Assembly (NCBI GenBank): GCA_027450045.1 | Contig: DAIDKM010000006.1 | Coordinates: 1-62,267, forward strand | Length of the DNA stretch: 62,267 bases | Origin: Paludibacter sp. | GTDB lineage: Bacteria; Bacteroidota; Bacteroidia; Bacteroidales; Paludibacteraceae | Direction of reading: 5' to 3' | Shown here: positions 1-9,300 of the stretch, piece by piece | Layout: each line of letters opens with the position of its first letter | How positions within the stretch are numbered: position 1 is the stretch's first letter | Notes under the pieces: model-generated | The model's input: only the letters and a program-made list of their open reading frames with translations | What the model was told of the DNA's origin: nothing | Databases searched by the model: none | Position numbers and translations under genes: made by a program

Positions 1-303
1 TCTTTGCCGACACTGGGCATTCATCATAGCAACAAGTACAATGCCTATTGCCTGGCCGACGACATTATGGAACCCTACCGCCCTTATGTGGATAACGTCG
101 TATGCAGCATAGTAGAGAGCGGTTATTCTTATCAGGAATTGACCAAAACATGGAAAGAAAAGTTACTGCAAATACCCACATTCGATGTGTTTATTGATGG
201 CGAACGCAGTCCGTTAATGGTAGGTGTCCAACACACAACCGCTTCGCTTTATAAATGTTTTAGTGGTGAAGGAAGAAAAATAAGCTATCCAACGATGGAT
301 TAA
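1..303 (+). CDS. cas1: CRISPR-associated endonuclease Cas1, C-terminal part (cut by window edge)
   Basis: The reading frame is open to the left edge, so this is only the last ~100 residues of Cas1, the metal-dependent integrase that with Cas2 inserts new spacers into CRISPR arrays. The visible part carries the family's C-terminal active-site region: [16 protein letters not shown], followed by [10 protein letters not shown]. It includes the catalytic His and the acidic cluster, so the part seen looks intact. The wording of this block is typical of Cas1 from type II (II-C-like) systems of Bacteroidota. That subtype is an inference, because cas9 would lie outside the window. The stop at 301–303 is 13 nt before cas2, consistent with one transcript. 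Confidence 0.9.
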   Translation, partial: SLPTLGIHHSNKYNAYCLADDIMEPYRPYVDNVVCSIVESGYSYQELTKTWKEKLLQIPTFDVFIDGERSPLMVGVQHTTASLYKCFSGEGRKISYPTMD

Positions 304-316
304 ATACAGGAATACC

Positions 317-649
317 TTGGATAGGTTTAACGAATATAGAATCATGTGGGTGATGGTTTTTTTCGATTTGCCGACAGAGACAAAAAAAGACCGCAAAATC
401 TATACGGATTTTCGAAAGAAAATGATGAAAGACGGCTTTGCCATGTTTCAGTTTTCCATCTATCTACGCCATTGTCCAAGCCGTGAGAATGCAGATGTTC
501 ACATAAAACGGGTCAAGGCCTCATTGCCTGAAAAAGGAAATATTGGTATCCTCACAATTACCGATAAACAGTTTGGGATGATGGAGCTGTTTCAGGGTAA
601 AACAGTGAAAGCCGTGGATGCGCCCTACCAACAATTAGAGTTGTTTTGA
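317..649 (+). CDS. cas2: CRISPR-associated endoribonuclease Cas2
   Basis: Complete Cas2 of 110 residues, the small ferredoxin-fold partner of Cas1 in the adaptation complex. The N-terminus reads [20 protein letters not shown], with the conserved Asp in FFDLP on the first beta strand. The end (QQLELF) is also as expected for type II-associated Cas2. The only start that gives the usual family N-terminus ([11 protein letters not shown]) is a TTG at 317; no ATG fits. It lies 13 nt after cas1. In type II-C loci the CRISPR array normally follows cas2, but here no direct repeats are present and decayed genes follow immediately. The protein looks intact; whether it still has an array elsewhere cannot be judged. 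Confidence 0.93.
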   Translation: MDRFNEYRIMWVMVFFDLPTETKKDRKIYTDFRKKMMKDGFAMFQFSIYLRHCPSRENADVHIKRVKASLPEKGNIGILTITDKQFGMMELFQGKTVKAVDAPYQQLELF

Positions 650-655
650 ACCCCG

Positions 656-922
656 AACTACGGCGGTATAGCCAAACCTTGTTTCAGTGATGGTTACATT
701 GATTCGTGGGAGCGTGGCATTATTTGAATTTTATTGGAATGCAAGGAAACTGGTTTCAAAACGCCGAAATGGTCTGATAATAATATTCTCCTACTTGCTT
801 TTCCCGGAGTTTCACACCTTGTAAATGAGGGTATAACCGTAAATAATGAGGGTTTTATCAGTAAGAGTAATGCTACACAACTAAGAGCCGAGCGACAGTT
901 GCCAACTACTATGCAAAATTAA
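656..922 (+). pseudogene. Remnant of RecG/AlbA_2-type ATP-binding protein, C-terminal end
   Basis: In one frame the sequence reads GGIAKPCFSDGYIDSWERGI, an in-frame stop (TGA, about 725–727), then LLECKETGFKTPKW. This follows the C-terminal pattern of AlbA_2/HATPase_c_4 (RecG-like) ATP-binding regulators, where a segment like NPxIAxxxFxxGYIDSWGRGIxxIxxxCxxxGxxxPxW is usual. The tail PGVSHLVNEG also recalls the Gly/Val/Asn-rich spacer of that family. Everything upstream of this short segment is missing and a stop interrupts it, so it is a dead 3' fragment starting right after the cas2 stop. Assignment is by motif memory only; it sits where the CRISPR array would be expected. Confidence 0.62.
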
Positions 923-931
923 ATTGGTTTT

Positions 932-1117
932 ATGAGCAGTTACCTCCACCTGAACAGCTATCCTGTACGCGAAGGTGTAGGAAAAATAAGCAAAGAACGG
1001 GCTGATGAAAAAGCTTTGCGCGAGCACTTAAAATCCCGGGAAATTCAAGGCCATAATTACGAAAGCGACATCGAGAAAATGCTCAAAACCATTGATAAGA
1101 AATGGAACAAAAAATGA
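932..1117 (+). pseudogene. Remnant of RhuM-family protein, C-terminal end
   Basis: An open frame of 61 residues with an ATG start. It contains VGKISKERADEKALREHLKS and then REIQGHNYESDIEKMLKTI. This matches the last ~60 residues of RhuM-family (virulence-associated, often defence-island) proteins, which have a pattern like AGKISxxxAxxxAxxExxxxRxIQDxxYxSDFD. Full RhuM proteins are around 330 residues, so about four fifths are missing, and a stop lies just upstream in frame (920–922). It is most likely a truncated relic, although the short frame could still be translated. Confidence 0.6.
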
Positions 1118-1153
1118 ACAACATGGATGAATTAATACAACAGCTTAACCCAT

Positions 1154-1273
1154 GATTATGCAACCGAATACCTATCGCAACAACAATTCGACAGCCTAAA
1201 TGCCGATGCCGTTGAAATTATAAAACTAATCACCAGCATCATCAAAACCGCCAAATCAAACCTTAACCATTAA
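1154..1273 (+). pseudogene. Remnant of four-helix-bundle (S23-like) protein, C-terminal end
   Basis: The frame from 1154 reads YATEYLSQQQFDSLNADAVE and continues IIKLITSIIKTAK to a stop at 1271–1273. It resembles the final helix region of the small four-helix-bundle proteins that are common and often mobile in Bacteroidota (pattern LGYLSxxxFxxLxxxxxEIxKMLxxLIKSxK). Only about 40 of roughly 120 residues remain. A short ATG frame upstream (near 1114) is out of register with it. The stop codon lies inside the heptamer repeat array that follows. It is the third decayed gene end in a row between cas2 and the Argonaute gene. Confidence 0.5.
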
Positions 1274-1304
1274 CCATTGATCATTAACCATTAACCATTA
1301 ACCA
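1263..1304. repeat. Heptamer tandem repeat (TTAACCA)6 upstream of pAgo
   Basis: Six head-to-tail 7-bp units: 1263, 1270, 1277 (variant TTGATCA), 1284, 1291 and 1298, followed by TTAAATC and the Argonaute start at 1314. Such simple heptamer runs can change copy number by slippage. Because the run ends only 9 nt before the ATG it replaces any normal ribosome-binding site. Confidence 0.9.
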
Positions 1305-1313
1305 TTAAATCTC

Positions 1314-3485
1314 ATGTCCGAATCTCTTTTTCTCAACACCCTCGCTTTCGAGTTTCCCACTGAACCCAAGATCTTCTATTTCTCACTTACCGACCGGGAA
1401 GATAAGTCACTCACCAAACTCAGCCACCAATTATTCCCGAACAACATCAACGATATTTTTCCCGAAATAACCAATGGAGACACCCTATACACCTCCTTTG
1501 GTCGGGAATTAGAAGGCCTTATCCTTCTTGAAATAAACTTCGCCACCGAAAACTTTGCCCTTATCAAACGCTATTACAACCGAGAAATAAGGCATTATTT
1601 TACAAAAATGGATAAGCTCGTAGAGCCTACATTTATCAAGGACAACCAAATCTGGTTGCGCAATACCCGCGATAAAGTACCTAAAGGTTGCGCCCTTTAT
1701 GATAAATACACCTTAAAAGTCAACTTCAACCATTTTACAAACACGCCCGAATTGGTTCTGTCGTATGATCGCAAGGCGAAAGTATTGGTGAAATCTGTCG
1801 CCGCTTTCTTATCCGATGAAGAAACAGCTACAGCCGACCTGTTCAATAGAGTAGTCCATGTAGAATATTTTCAGCATGAAAACAAGAAAATAACAAAGAG
1901 TTGGATTACAAAGTACAAATACCTTCAAGAAAAAGAGGACATTGATTACAACCATGTATATCCCATTGTTGGCAGAAAATTAACCGCTTTCCTGGGTATT
2001 GACGATGACGAAGACGAACTGTCCAATGTTTTTAAACCCACAAACCGCTATACCAAATATTTGAGTAAGATAACTGGTTTTTATAATCAGTTTCTGAACA
2101 ATGATGATTTCCGTAAAGTGATTCCTGTTTCAGAAAAGGGGTTCGACCAAGCGCACGTGTTGCAAATCGGCCAGACATCCTCCCAAAGCAAGAGGCTTAT
2201 TTTTGGGAAAAAACAAACCGATGTCATTCCACAACGAGGCGTAAATCATGGACCTTTCAAACGAGCTGACCACAACAATATCCAACTCCTTTTTATCACA
2301 TATAAAGAACATGTGATACACACAAATAATCTTTCAGGTTATCTGAAACAAGGATATAAGATATTCAAAGGCTTGATGCAATACACAAATGTTCCCATCT
2401 CAAATGCTCCAAAAGGGTTCAGTATTGCATTCTCTGATTTACAGAATCCTCTTCCCGAAATAGAATTGGCTCTCGAAAACAAAGAATGGGATCCCAATGT
2501 AAAATACATTGCCATATACCTCACACCCATTGGTAAATACGCACAAGACAAGGAGCAACGTAAAATCTATTATCAAGTCAAAGAGAAACTGTTGATGCGT
2601 AACATCACATCGCAATGTATCGAATCCGACAAGATGATAAAGGTACTCGATGATGACAAAAAAATTAATATGAACGGCTATGCCAAAAGCAACTTTGCTT
2701 ATACCCTGCAAAATATAGCCATTGCCATAAACGCCAAACTGGGGGGTATTCCGTGGCGTATCGATATCCCTTTACAAAAAGAGTTAGTCGTGGGTGTTGG
2801 CGCGTTCAAAAATATTGACACTGACATTCAGTATATTGGTTCAGCTTTTTCGTTCGACAATAACGGAGCGTTCAACTCTTTCGACTACTTCCACAAAGAC
2901 CAGACATCCGAACTCGCCGGCTCTATTGAAGAAGCAATCATTCGATATGCCAGTATAAACGAAAAACCCAATCGGCTCATAATCCATTTTTATAAAGAGA
3001 TGAGCGAAAATGAAATTCAACCTATTGAAAACGCGTTGCATAATTTAGGACTTGACATCCCTGTGTATGTCGTTACAATCAATAAAACCGAATCCGAAGA
3101 CTTTGTCGTTTTCGATGAAAACTCTAAAGAACGGATGCCTTACAGTGGCAGGTATATCAATCTTGGTAACAAAACCTATTTGCTTTGCAATAATACACGG
3201 TACGAAGGAGACAATTTTAAATTCAATGCAATGGACGGTTTTCCATTCCCTGTAAAACTCAAGATAGATTGTCCGTCAGACACCACCCGTCCAATCGACA
3301 CAAAAATCATTAAGGAATTAATCGATCAGGTCTATCAATTCTCCCGTATCTATTGGAAATCCGTCAAGCAACAAAACCTGCCCGTAACCATTAAATACCC
3401 CGAAATGGTGGCACAAATCGCGCCCCATTTCACCAATGGCAACATCCCGACAAACATTGGAAATGATAACCTCTGGTTTCTATAA
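1314..3485 (+). CDS. Long prokaryotic Argonaute, predicted catalytically inactive
   Basis: A 723-residue protein, the usual length of long pAgos, with room for N, PAZ, MID and PIWI domains (roughly 1–120, 150–280, 360–485, 486–723). The MID domain has the full 5'-phosphate-binding set Y419, K423, Q434 and K475 (the last in NAKLGG), with the Y–K–Q spacing seen in 5'-phosphate-dependent pAgos. The PIWI domain begins at ELVVGVGAF: the position of the first catalytic Asp is Gly496. The second Asp region reads LIIHFYKEM, with Tyr560 where HRDG-type proteins have Asp. The closing motif PVTIKYPEMVAQIAP is PIWI-like but lacks the usual final catalytic residue. The protein should therefore bind guide and target without cutting, as in long-B pAgos, which usually act with a partner effector. 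No such partner is visible: upstream are gene remnants, downstream repeats and tamL. The frame is intact throughout, which suggests it is still selected. The N and PAZ assignments are by position only. Confidence 0.9.
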   Translation: MSESLFLNTLAFEFPTEPKIFYFSLTDREDKSLTKLSHQLFPNNINDIFPEITNGDTLYTSFGRELEGLILLEINFATENFALIKRYYNREIRHYFTKMDKLVEPTFIKDNQIWLRNTRDKVPKGCALYDKYTLKVNFNHFTNTPELVLSYDRKAKVLVKSVAAFLSDEETATADLFNRVVHVEYFQHENKKITKSWITKYKYLQEKEDIDYNHVYPIVGRKLTAFLGIDDDEDELSNVFKPTNRYTKYLSKITGFYNQFLNNDDFRKVIPVSEKGFDQAHVLQIGQTSSQSKRLIFGKKQTDVIPQRGVNHGPFKRADHNNIQLLFITYKEHVIHTNNLSGYLKQGYKIFKGLMQYTNVPISNAPKGFSIAFSDLQNPLPEIELALENKEWDPNVKYIAIYLTPIGKYAQDKEQRKIYYQVKEKLLMRNITSQCIESDKMIKVLDDDKKINMNGYAKSNFAYTLQNIAIAINAKLGGIPWRIDIPLQKELVVGVGAFKNIDTDIQYIGSAFSFDNNGAFNSFDYFHKDQTSELAGSIEEAIIRYASINEKPNRLIIHFYKEMSENEIQPIENALHNLGLDIPVYVVTINKTESEDFVVFDENSKERMPYSGRYINLGNKTYLLCNNTRYEGDNFKFNAMDGFPFPVKLKIDCPSDTTRPIDTKIIKELIDQVYQFSRIYWKSVKQQNLPVTIKYPEMVAQIAPHFTNGNIPTNIGNDNLWFL

Positions 3486-3554
3486 TGAACTAAATCCCCA
3501 TTCCCTAAAAGTGAAGATTTTGGGGACACAGAGGAAACAGCGGATATGGAAATA

Positions 3555-3589
3555 CCCAATTTCCTCCAATTCCCCAATTTCCTCCATTT
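3555..3589. repeat. Short direct repeat, period 18
   Basis: Two near-identical 17-bp copies, CCCAATTTCCTCCAATT at 3555–3571 and CCCAATTTCCTCCATTT at 3573–3589, in the pyrimidine-rich tail after the Argonaute stop. No function is evident. Confidence 0.75.
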
Positions 3590-3726
3590 CTTATAAAGTT
3601 AAAATCCTATTGAAGACACATAACTAATCTTTCAAAGCAATGATAAATAATTCAACTTTCGCATGTGTATTTTGCTGAATTGCTGTAATATATAAATTTA
3701 TATCATATCTCTCAAAAACTATTTTC

Positions 3727-3797
3727 CCTATTTCCTTCTCCCAAAATACAAATTCCTATTTCCTTCTCCAAAAAATTAAATTCCTTTTTCCTTCTCC
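3727..3797. repeat. Tandem array, period 28, pyrimidine-rich
   Basis: CCTATTTCCTTCTCC occurs at 3727–3741 and 3755–3769, and CCTTTTTCCTTCTCC at 3783–3797: exactly 28 bp apart each time, separated by 13 nt of AT-rich sequence. The third copy's CTTCTCC is the left arm of a hairpin with GGAGAAG at 3802–3808, the start of the next array. Confidence 0.85.
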
Positions 3798-3802
3798 ATT
3801 TG

Positions 3803-3892
3803 GAGAAGGTGCCCGTAAGGGCGGATGAGGTCGAGAAGGTGCCCGTAAGGGCGGATGAGGTCGAGAAGGTGCCCGCAAGGGCGGATGAGATC
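3803..3892. repeat. Three tandem 30-bp units with hairpin core
   Basis: Units at 3803–3832, 3833–3862 and 3863–3892. The first two are identical; the third differs at two positions. Each contains a small hairpin: GCCC GTAA GGGC in the first two, GCCC GCAA GGGC in the third. Both loops fit the stable GNRA tetraloop class. The start (GAGAAGGTGCCCG) resembles dispersed repeats I recall from many bacterial genomes, but this is unchecked. Together with the preceding array it fills the 474-bp gap between the Argonaute gene and tamL; no gene is seen there. Confidence 0.9.
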
Positions 3893-3959
3893 AGAAAGAT
3901 TTAATTTTAATAGCTCTCAATGAAATTGGGGGAGTAAAAATAACCGGAATACCTACAGA

Positions 3960-6251
3960 TTAAAAAGGATACCCTATGGCAATATTCAACACCAGGTTAT
4001 TGCTTCTCCATTCAGGGCTTGCAAAATCTATCTGATTTATCACCCAGCGATGATTATTTTCTAACCAGGGTTTCCGTAATGGCATGGCTAAATCGAACCG
4101 CAACACAAAAAACGAAACATCAAATCTCAATCCTGCTCCTGCTCCTACTGCCATTTCATTCATAAAAGTTCCAATTTTAAATGGAGTTCCAATGTTGTCG
4201 GGATTGGATTTTTGCAACCAGACATTTCCGGCATCTACAAACAAAGCCCCTTTTAAAAAGCGATATATTCCAAAGCGATATTCTCCATTCATTTCCAATT
4301 TTATATCGCCACCCAATTGCAAGAAACCATTATTATTCACCGTCTGATGATAGGTGCCGGGGCCAAGTGAATTAATTTGAAAAGCCCTGATGCTATTAGG
4401 TCCACCACTGAAAAACTGCTTGCTATAAGGCAACGTGGATGAATTTCCATAAGAATACGCATCGCCCGCAAAAAACCGAAACGCCAGTTTATTATCTTTC
4501 GTAAAATTGTAATAGGCACGCCCATCTACACTCAATTTTGCGAATTGGGAATAGACAGAGCCAACAATCTTTGAAGGATTATCGGGCGATGGCTTATGAC
4601 CTGCAATCAATTCAGCCAATGAAAGAAGATTTCCTGCCGTTTCCGCTGTGAAATGGAAATAATATTGCAGCTTTTTCCCTTGAATAACCTGTTCGTTATA
4701 GGTAAATGAATAATTTCCCCCGACAATAAATTGTTCTTCATAGCTTTTTTTCAAAAAAGGATTGGCATCCAACAAGGCTATAAATGCCGGCGATTGGTTC
4801 CCAAGAGAAGTGTAACTTATGCTTACCGGGGTTAATTCATTTTCTGTAAGGAGATTCTCTTTCCACTTAAATCCATATCCAAACTGAAAAGTATTCATAT
4901 CAAAGTAGTTGATTCGTTGCAAAAAATTGTACGAAAGGGTGAAATTGGTTTTTGGAATATAAATACTGTTTGATGGTTTTATCTCAAAAGGAGTTATAAA
5001 TCGGGGAAAAGTCAATTCAACCTGTGGGTTAAGGGAATAAGAGAATGAATTATTATGTTGCCCCAATTGTGCTTCGAAAGATCCGGCCATCGTCAGATTC
5101 AAAAGTTCAGCGCCTTTAAACGCGTTTCTGTTCAACATGCTCAGATTTATGCGTGGGCCGGTATAATTATTTGATTTAGAAATTAAATCAAGTTCAGCCT
5201 GAAAGGTGTGATTCGTCATAGGCGTCATTAAAATGGTGGCATCCAAATAACCACGTGCAGCCGTATCGCTTTTGGTAAAGTTCACTTGTACAAATTTGAA
5301 AGTACCCATAGACATCAATCGATTCAACGTAATATCATAATTTGCACTCGAATAGATTGCATCTTTATGCAGATAAACCGATCTCAAAATTACTTTCGGG
5401 TGGATGTTCATATCGGATTTCTTTCCCAAAAACAGCACGTTTTGATACATAATAGTGTCTTGGCTACTATCACGAACTCCATTTCTCAACGAATAATTTT
5501 GATCGATAAACACATTATGAATGCGGTAAACAGTCACTGCACTGACAGGAATACTATCTTTCAACGTAAGTTTCAATGAAATGGTGTGATTTGCAGCAGA
5601 AGTATCGGCTTTAAAAAGCAAATAATCGGGATTGAAATAAAAATAGCCTTTGTTTTTTAATAAAGCATCAATGCGTATCCTTTCCGCTTTTAGTTTATCA
5701 AGACTGTAATCTTCGCCTGTTTTTATCAGTGAATGATCTTTATCGGAAACGATCAAATGACGTAAACTATCATCTGCAATGTCGTAAGCAATCCCTTTCA
5801 CCGTGTAAGGTTTCTGCACGTAGCTGCTGTAAATAACGCTGGCTCTACGCTTCTTTTCAACTATTTTGAACTCCGTATGACTATCGAAATATCCCATATT
5901 GAATAATTTTGCATCAATCACCGAAGCAGTAGCTGCCGGATTGACACTACTCATCAATACCGGCGCTTCCCCAGTTTTCTTAAGCCATTTTTTAAATTTG
6001 CTTTTGGGATTTTCTCCGGCAATCAGGTATAGCCACAATTGAGGTTGCAATCCTAAATAACTTTTATTTGGAAGAGGACGAACAGAAGCCTGAGCAGCAG
6101 TTTTAATCGTTCCTTTATCAACTTTATCGGTTGAAACAATCTTTATTTGAGCGCCGGTATAAAGCGTATCGCCGGCGGAAAGATGCTTTGTAACGTTACA
6201 TGCTGCCAGAAGCAGAACGATAAGGAGTAGAAAATATTTAGTTGAATTCAT
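3960..6251 (-). CDS. tamL: TamL: BamA/TamA-family outer-membrane lipoprotein
   Basis: A 763-residue Omp85-superfamily protein. The N-terminus MNSTKYFLLLIVLLLAAC is a lipoprotein signal with the lipidated Cys at residue 18, the feature that distinguishes Bacteroidota TamL from TamA. POTRA-like segments follow (about 90–330), then a C-terminal beta barrel. The barrel carries GGPNSIRAFQ, the counterpart of the RGF/RGY loop that plugs Omp85 pores (here RAF). The last residues (NIAIGYPF) end in Phe, as outer-membrane barrels do. It follows tamB by 72 nt on the same strand, so the two are very likely co-transcribed and form the inner-to-outer membrane assembly module for envelope proteins or lipids. 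Confidence 0.88.
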   Translation of the reverse strand: MNSTKYFLLLIVLLLAACNVTKHLSAGDTLYTGAQIKIVSTDKVDKGTIKTAAQASVRPLPNKSYLGLQPQLWLYLIAGENPKSKFKKWLKKTGEAPVLMSSVNPAATASVIDAKLFNMGYFDSHTEFKIVEKKRRASVIYSSYVQKPYTVKGIAYDIADDSLRHLIVSDKDHSLIKTGEDYSLDKLKAERIRIDALLKNKGYFYFNPDYLLFKADTSAANHTISLKLTLKDSIPVSAVTVYRIHNVFIDQNYSLRNGVRDSSQDTIMYQNVLFLGKKSDMNIHPKVILRSVYLHKDAIYSSANYDITLNRLMSMGTFKFVQVNFTKSDTAARGYLDATILMTPMTNHTFQAELDLISKSNNYTGPRINLSMLNRNAFKGAELLNLTMAGSFEAQLGQHNNSFSYSLNPQVELTFPRFITPFEIKPSNSIYIPKTNFTLSYNFLQRINYFDMNTFQFGYGFKWKENLLTENELTPVSISYTSLGNQSPAFIALLDANPFLKKSYEEQFIVGGNYSFTYNEQVIQGKKLQYYFHFTAETAGNLLSLAELIAGHKPSPDNPSKIVGSVYSQFAKLSVDGRAYYNFTKDNKLAFRFFAGDAYSYGNSSTLPYSKQFFSGGPNSIRAFQINSLGPGTYHQTVNNNGFLQLGGDIKLEMNGEYRFGIYRFLKGALFVDAGNVWLQKSNPDNIGTPFKIGTFMNEMAVGAGAGLRFDVSFFVLRFDLAMPLRKPWLENNHRWVINQIDFASPEWRSNNLVLNIAIGYPF

Positions 6252-6323
6252 AATTCACAATTCATAACGCCACAAAGTCACTAAGTAGAGATAATCACGA
6301 AACACGACATTATATGGTTCTTA

Positions 6324-9300
6324 TTACTTAGCTGTTTGCTTTTTCGGTTTTAGAAAAAAATCTTTCCATTTATTGAAATCACGTATGTAAACTGCTCCGA
6401 CTCCGGTTTCAATTAGTTGGCCATCGATAGGATCTTCGTACAGATTATGTCTGAACCCTTTTAAAAGATAACGACCATCTTTGGTCAATTTGTATTCTAT
6501 TGTAATATCACTTGTCACGTTACTTGCTGAATTTTGTTTTGCAGCTGCCCCTTCTACATCCACAGAGCCTCCAAGTTGTACCGTTAACCGGTCATTGAAG
6601 AGTTGCTTCTTCAACCCTATTTCCACTTGGGTTCTTCCTTGTGCTTGTGCTGTTTGATAATCATTATACGATTGAATATCAAAGTTCAATCCTACCCCCG
6701 GTATTAATTTTGAACTCAACTGATTTAATTGAGTTGATAAAAAATTAGCAACCGTTGAACGAATCAGGGTGGAAGTCTGACCTGTTTCAGTTTGCAACGG
6801 ATTGTCCTGAAGAAATCTTCCCAAAACCAGTAAAGCTAAGACCTGTTTATTTAATGATGACGGGTCTTCATTCAGCATGTTCAGTTTTTGATTGACAGCT
6901 CCTCCCAAAATTCCTTTATCTTCGGGTGATAATTGTATTTCAAAACTGATTTCCGGTTTTAAAATGGCTCCCCGCAAGTGCAATAGTAACAGAAATGGAT
7001 ACGTTTGTTTATATCCGCTTTGATCGGCAGTACTTAATCCCGCCATTTGATTCGCCAACAGATCATAGGGTGCAGCACGAACCGAATAACTGGCATTGAT
7101 AGCTATTTGAGCATCCATCGGATCGCCATTCCAGGTAATTGTACTTCCGGCAATTATGTTGAATTTCCGTTTTATAACAGATTCAAGCGACATCATATAG
7201 CTTCCATTATTCAAATTGTATGCTCCTGTCAGACTCATTTTACCACTATGATCCATCGTAAAACTTAATGCGGCATCTCCTCTGACTACCAATGAATCAG
7301 TGGAAGTGGGATCCATCAATAAACGCAATGTAGCTTCTTTATCAATTTGAATAAAAGAGGAAAGGACAAAGCCTGAAAAACGTGATTTTTCAATCACTTT
7401 TTTATCTGTCTTGTATAATATCGAATTGAGATTCTGTTTTGAACTAAATTCAACAACCCCTTCTCCTTTGTCGGTAGTAAGCTTGTCTTCGGGAACCGCG
7501 AAAGTAAAGTTTGAACCTTTTTTTATTTTCAGTTTTGCATTTACTATGGGCAATGACATAGGCCCTTTTACATCAATTTTACTATCGATAATCATCCGCC
7601 CGTAAAACTCTTTGTTCTCTTTAGCCGTAGTATTGAAAAGCAAAAAATCGTTTGTATTGATTTGCAACCCGAAATTAAAATGGGAGAATTGTTTCATTTT
7701 AACCATGCCGTCAATGACAGCTTTGTGTTGATTGGCATCCAACAATGTAAATGTATTAAAATAGATTCCATCCGTTTTTAATTGAACGGTTTCATGTTTT
7801 AATTCATATCGGTTATTGAAATAAGCAGGATTCAAAAAGACATTATTGAAGGTAAGTTCCCCCGTTATTTCAGGTGCATTGGTCATTCCGGACAGTAAAA
7901 TGTTTCCATTTACTGTTCCGGAGGCATCTGAGATTTGTCCCATCGAAAAAACCTGAACAGTTTTCATCGAAAGCGATTGAATATTCGTTTTAATATTCAA
8001 TGAATGAATGCCGCCATTCGGTATAAAATAACCGGTTGCTGTCAGGTTGTTATTAGCTCCCGATAATGTTGCATTTATATTAAACCGCTCTGCTGTAGGA
8101 TTTCCGGCTTCCAAAGCTAAATTTCCAATGGGCACATCGCGAACAAACAAGTTGGTTATGGTTGCATCGGCAATGATTCCATACGAGTTATTGATTCTTT
8201 TCAACAAGACATTTCCATCCACACTTCCTTTCACTAAGCTGCTGTCTTTTTCTACAATTTCGGAAATGTCTTCCAGTTTAAAATTTTTGATGGCAATATT
8301 CAAATCATCATGAAAGGTATCATGTACTGAAGCTATATTCAATTGGCTTTGAACATTATTCAAGAAAAGATGATGAATCAAAAATCCCTGTTTTCCAAAT
8401 TCAACATAATTATCGGCGGCAATACTCCAACGGTTATTCATCAGATAAAACTCTTTGGGATCAATCGTAAGTTTGTAGTTGGTTTTATCTTTCACAATCT
8501 GAGTCCGAATTACCAGCTTTTTATTTTTGTTGTTATCAATCGATGATAAATTGGCCATTATTTTATTGTCAGCCATTTTACCATCAAACAACACGTTGGA
8601 AAAATTGATTTGCGCGTTAGAAATGCCGGAACTTGAAATGCTGTAATTCAATGCCGTAGAATCTGCGTTCACGTTCATCGAAAGATCATTGATTTCGGTA
8701 GCGCCATAGACAATCCTTTTCATATTGGCATGTAGTTTCAATTCGTTTTTCCGACTGTCAAAACTGCCGGTAATCATACCGGGTTCAAAGTCTTTCAATT
8801 GAGGTAAAAGCACTTCCGACCAAACAGGATGATTGTGAAGTTGTATCTCAAAATTAAAATTTGAAGGTGCGCCTGGGTTCTTTTGTGGTTTGGTATCCGT
8901 AAAAGGAAAATACGAATCGATGTATTGAGTCAGTACGGTTGGGAGTGAAGCCGGTGAAAGAGTACCGTTGTACTTTAAATCGATAAGTGCACTGCTAAAA
9001 TTAAATTCACGCTTATTCGGTTGGTTTATAGAGGCAACTAACACAGAATCGAGCACCTGTTTCTTGCCGTTATGCACCAGTACCAAATTCATAATTCGGG
9101 CAGTTCCATTTAATTTGTCAACCGTCCCTCCTTTTAAATCGACGGTTGCATTCATTCCTATTCGCAGATCATCGTTGCTGATATGCAGTTTTTGAAGATC
9201 GGCTCCCTGAACATTCAACTGAAACTGATATTGTTCCTGATTGGGAGTCATATTCACAAGGCCATTAAAATTCATCACAGCATTTTTGTCATTCAAATTT

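Noticed and set aside
650-931. Possible CRISPR array directly after cas2
   Set aside because: No direct repeat of 25–50 bp occurs; the region instead reads as a broken AlbA_2/RecG-like gene end.
3727-3892. Repeat arrays after pAgo as decayed CRISPR
   Set aside because: Periods of 28 and 30 bp leave no room for spacers; the 30-bp units are directly tandem.
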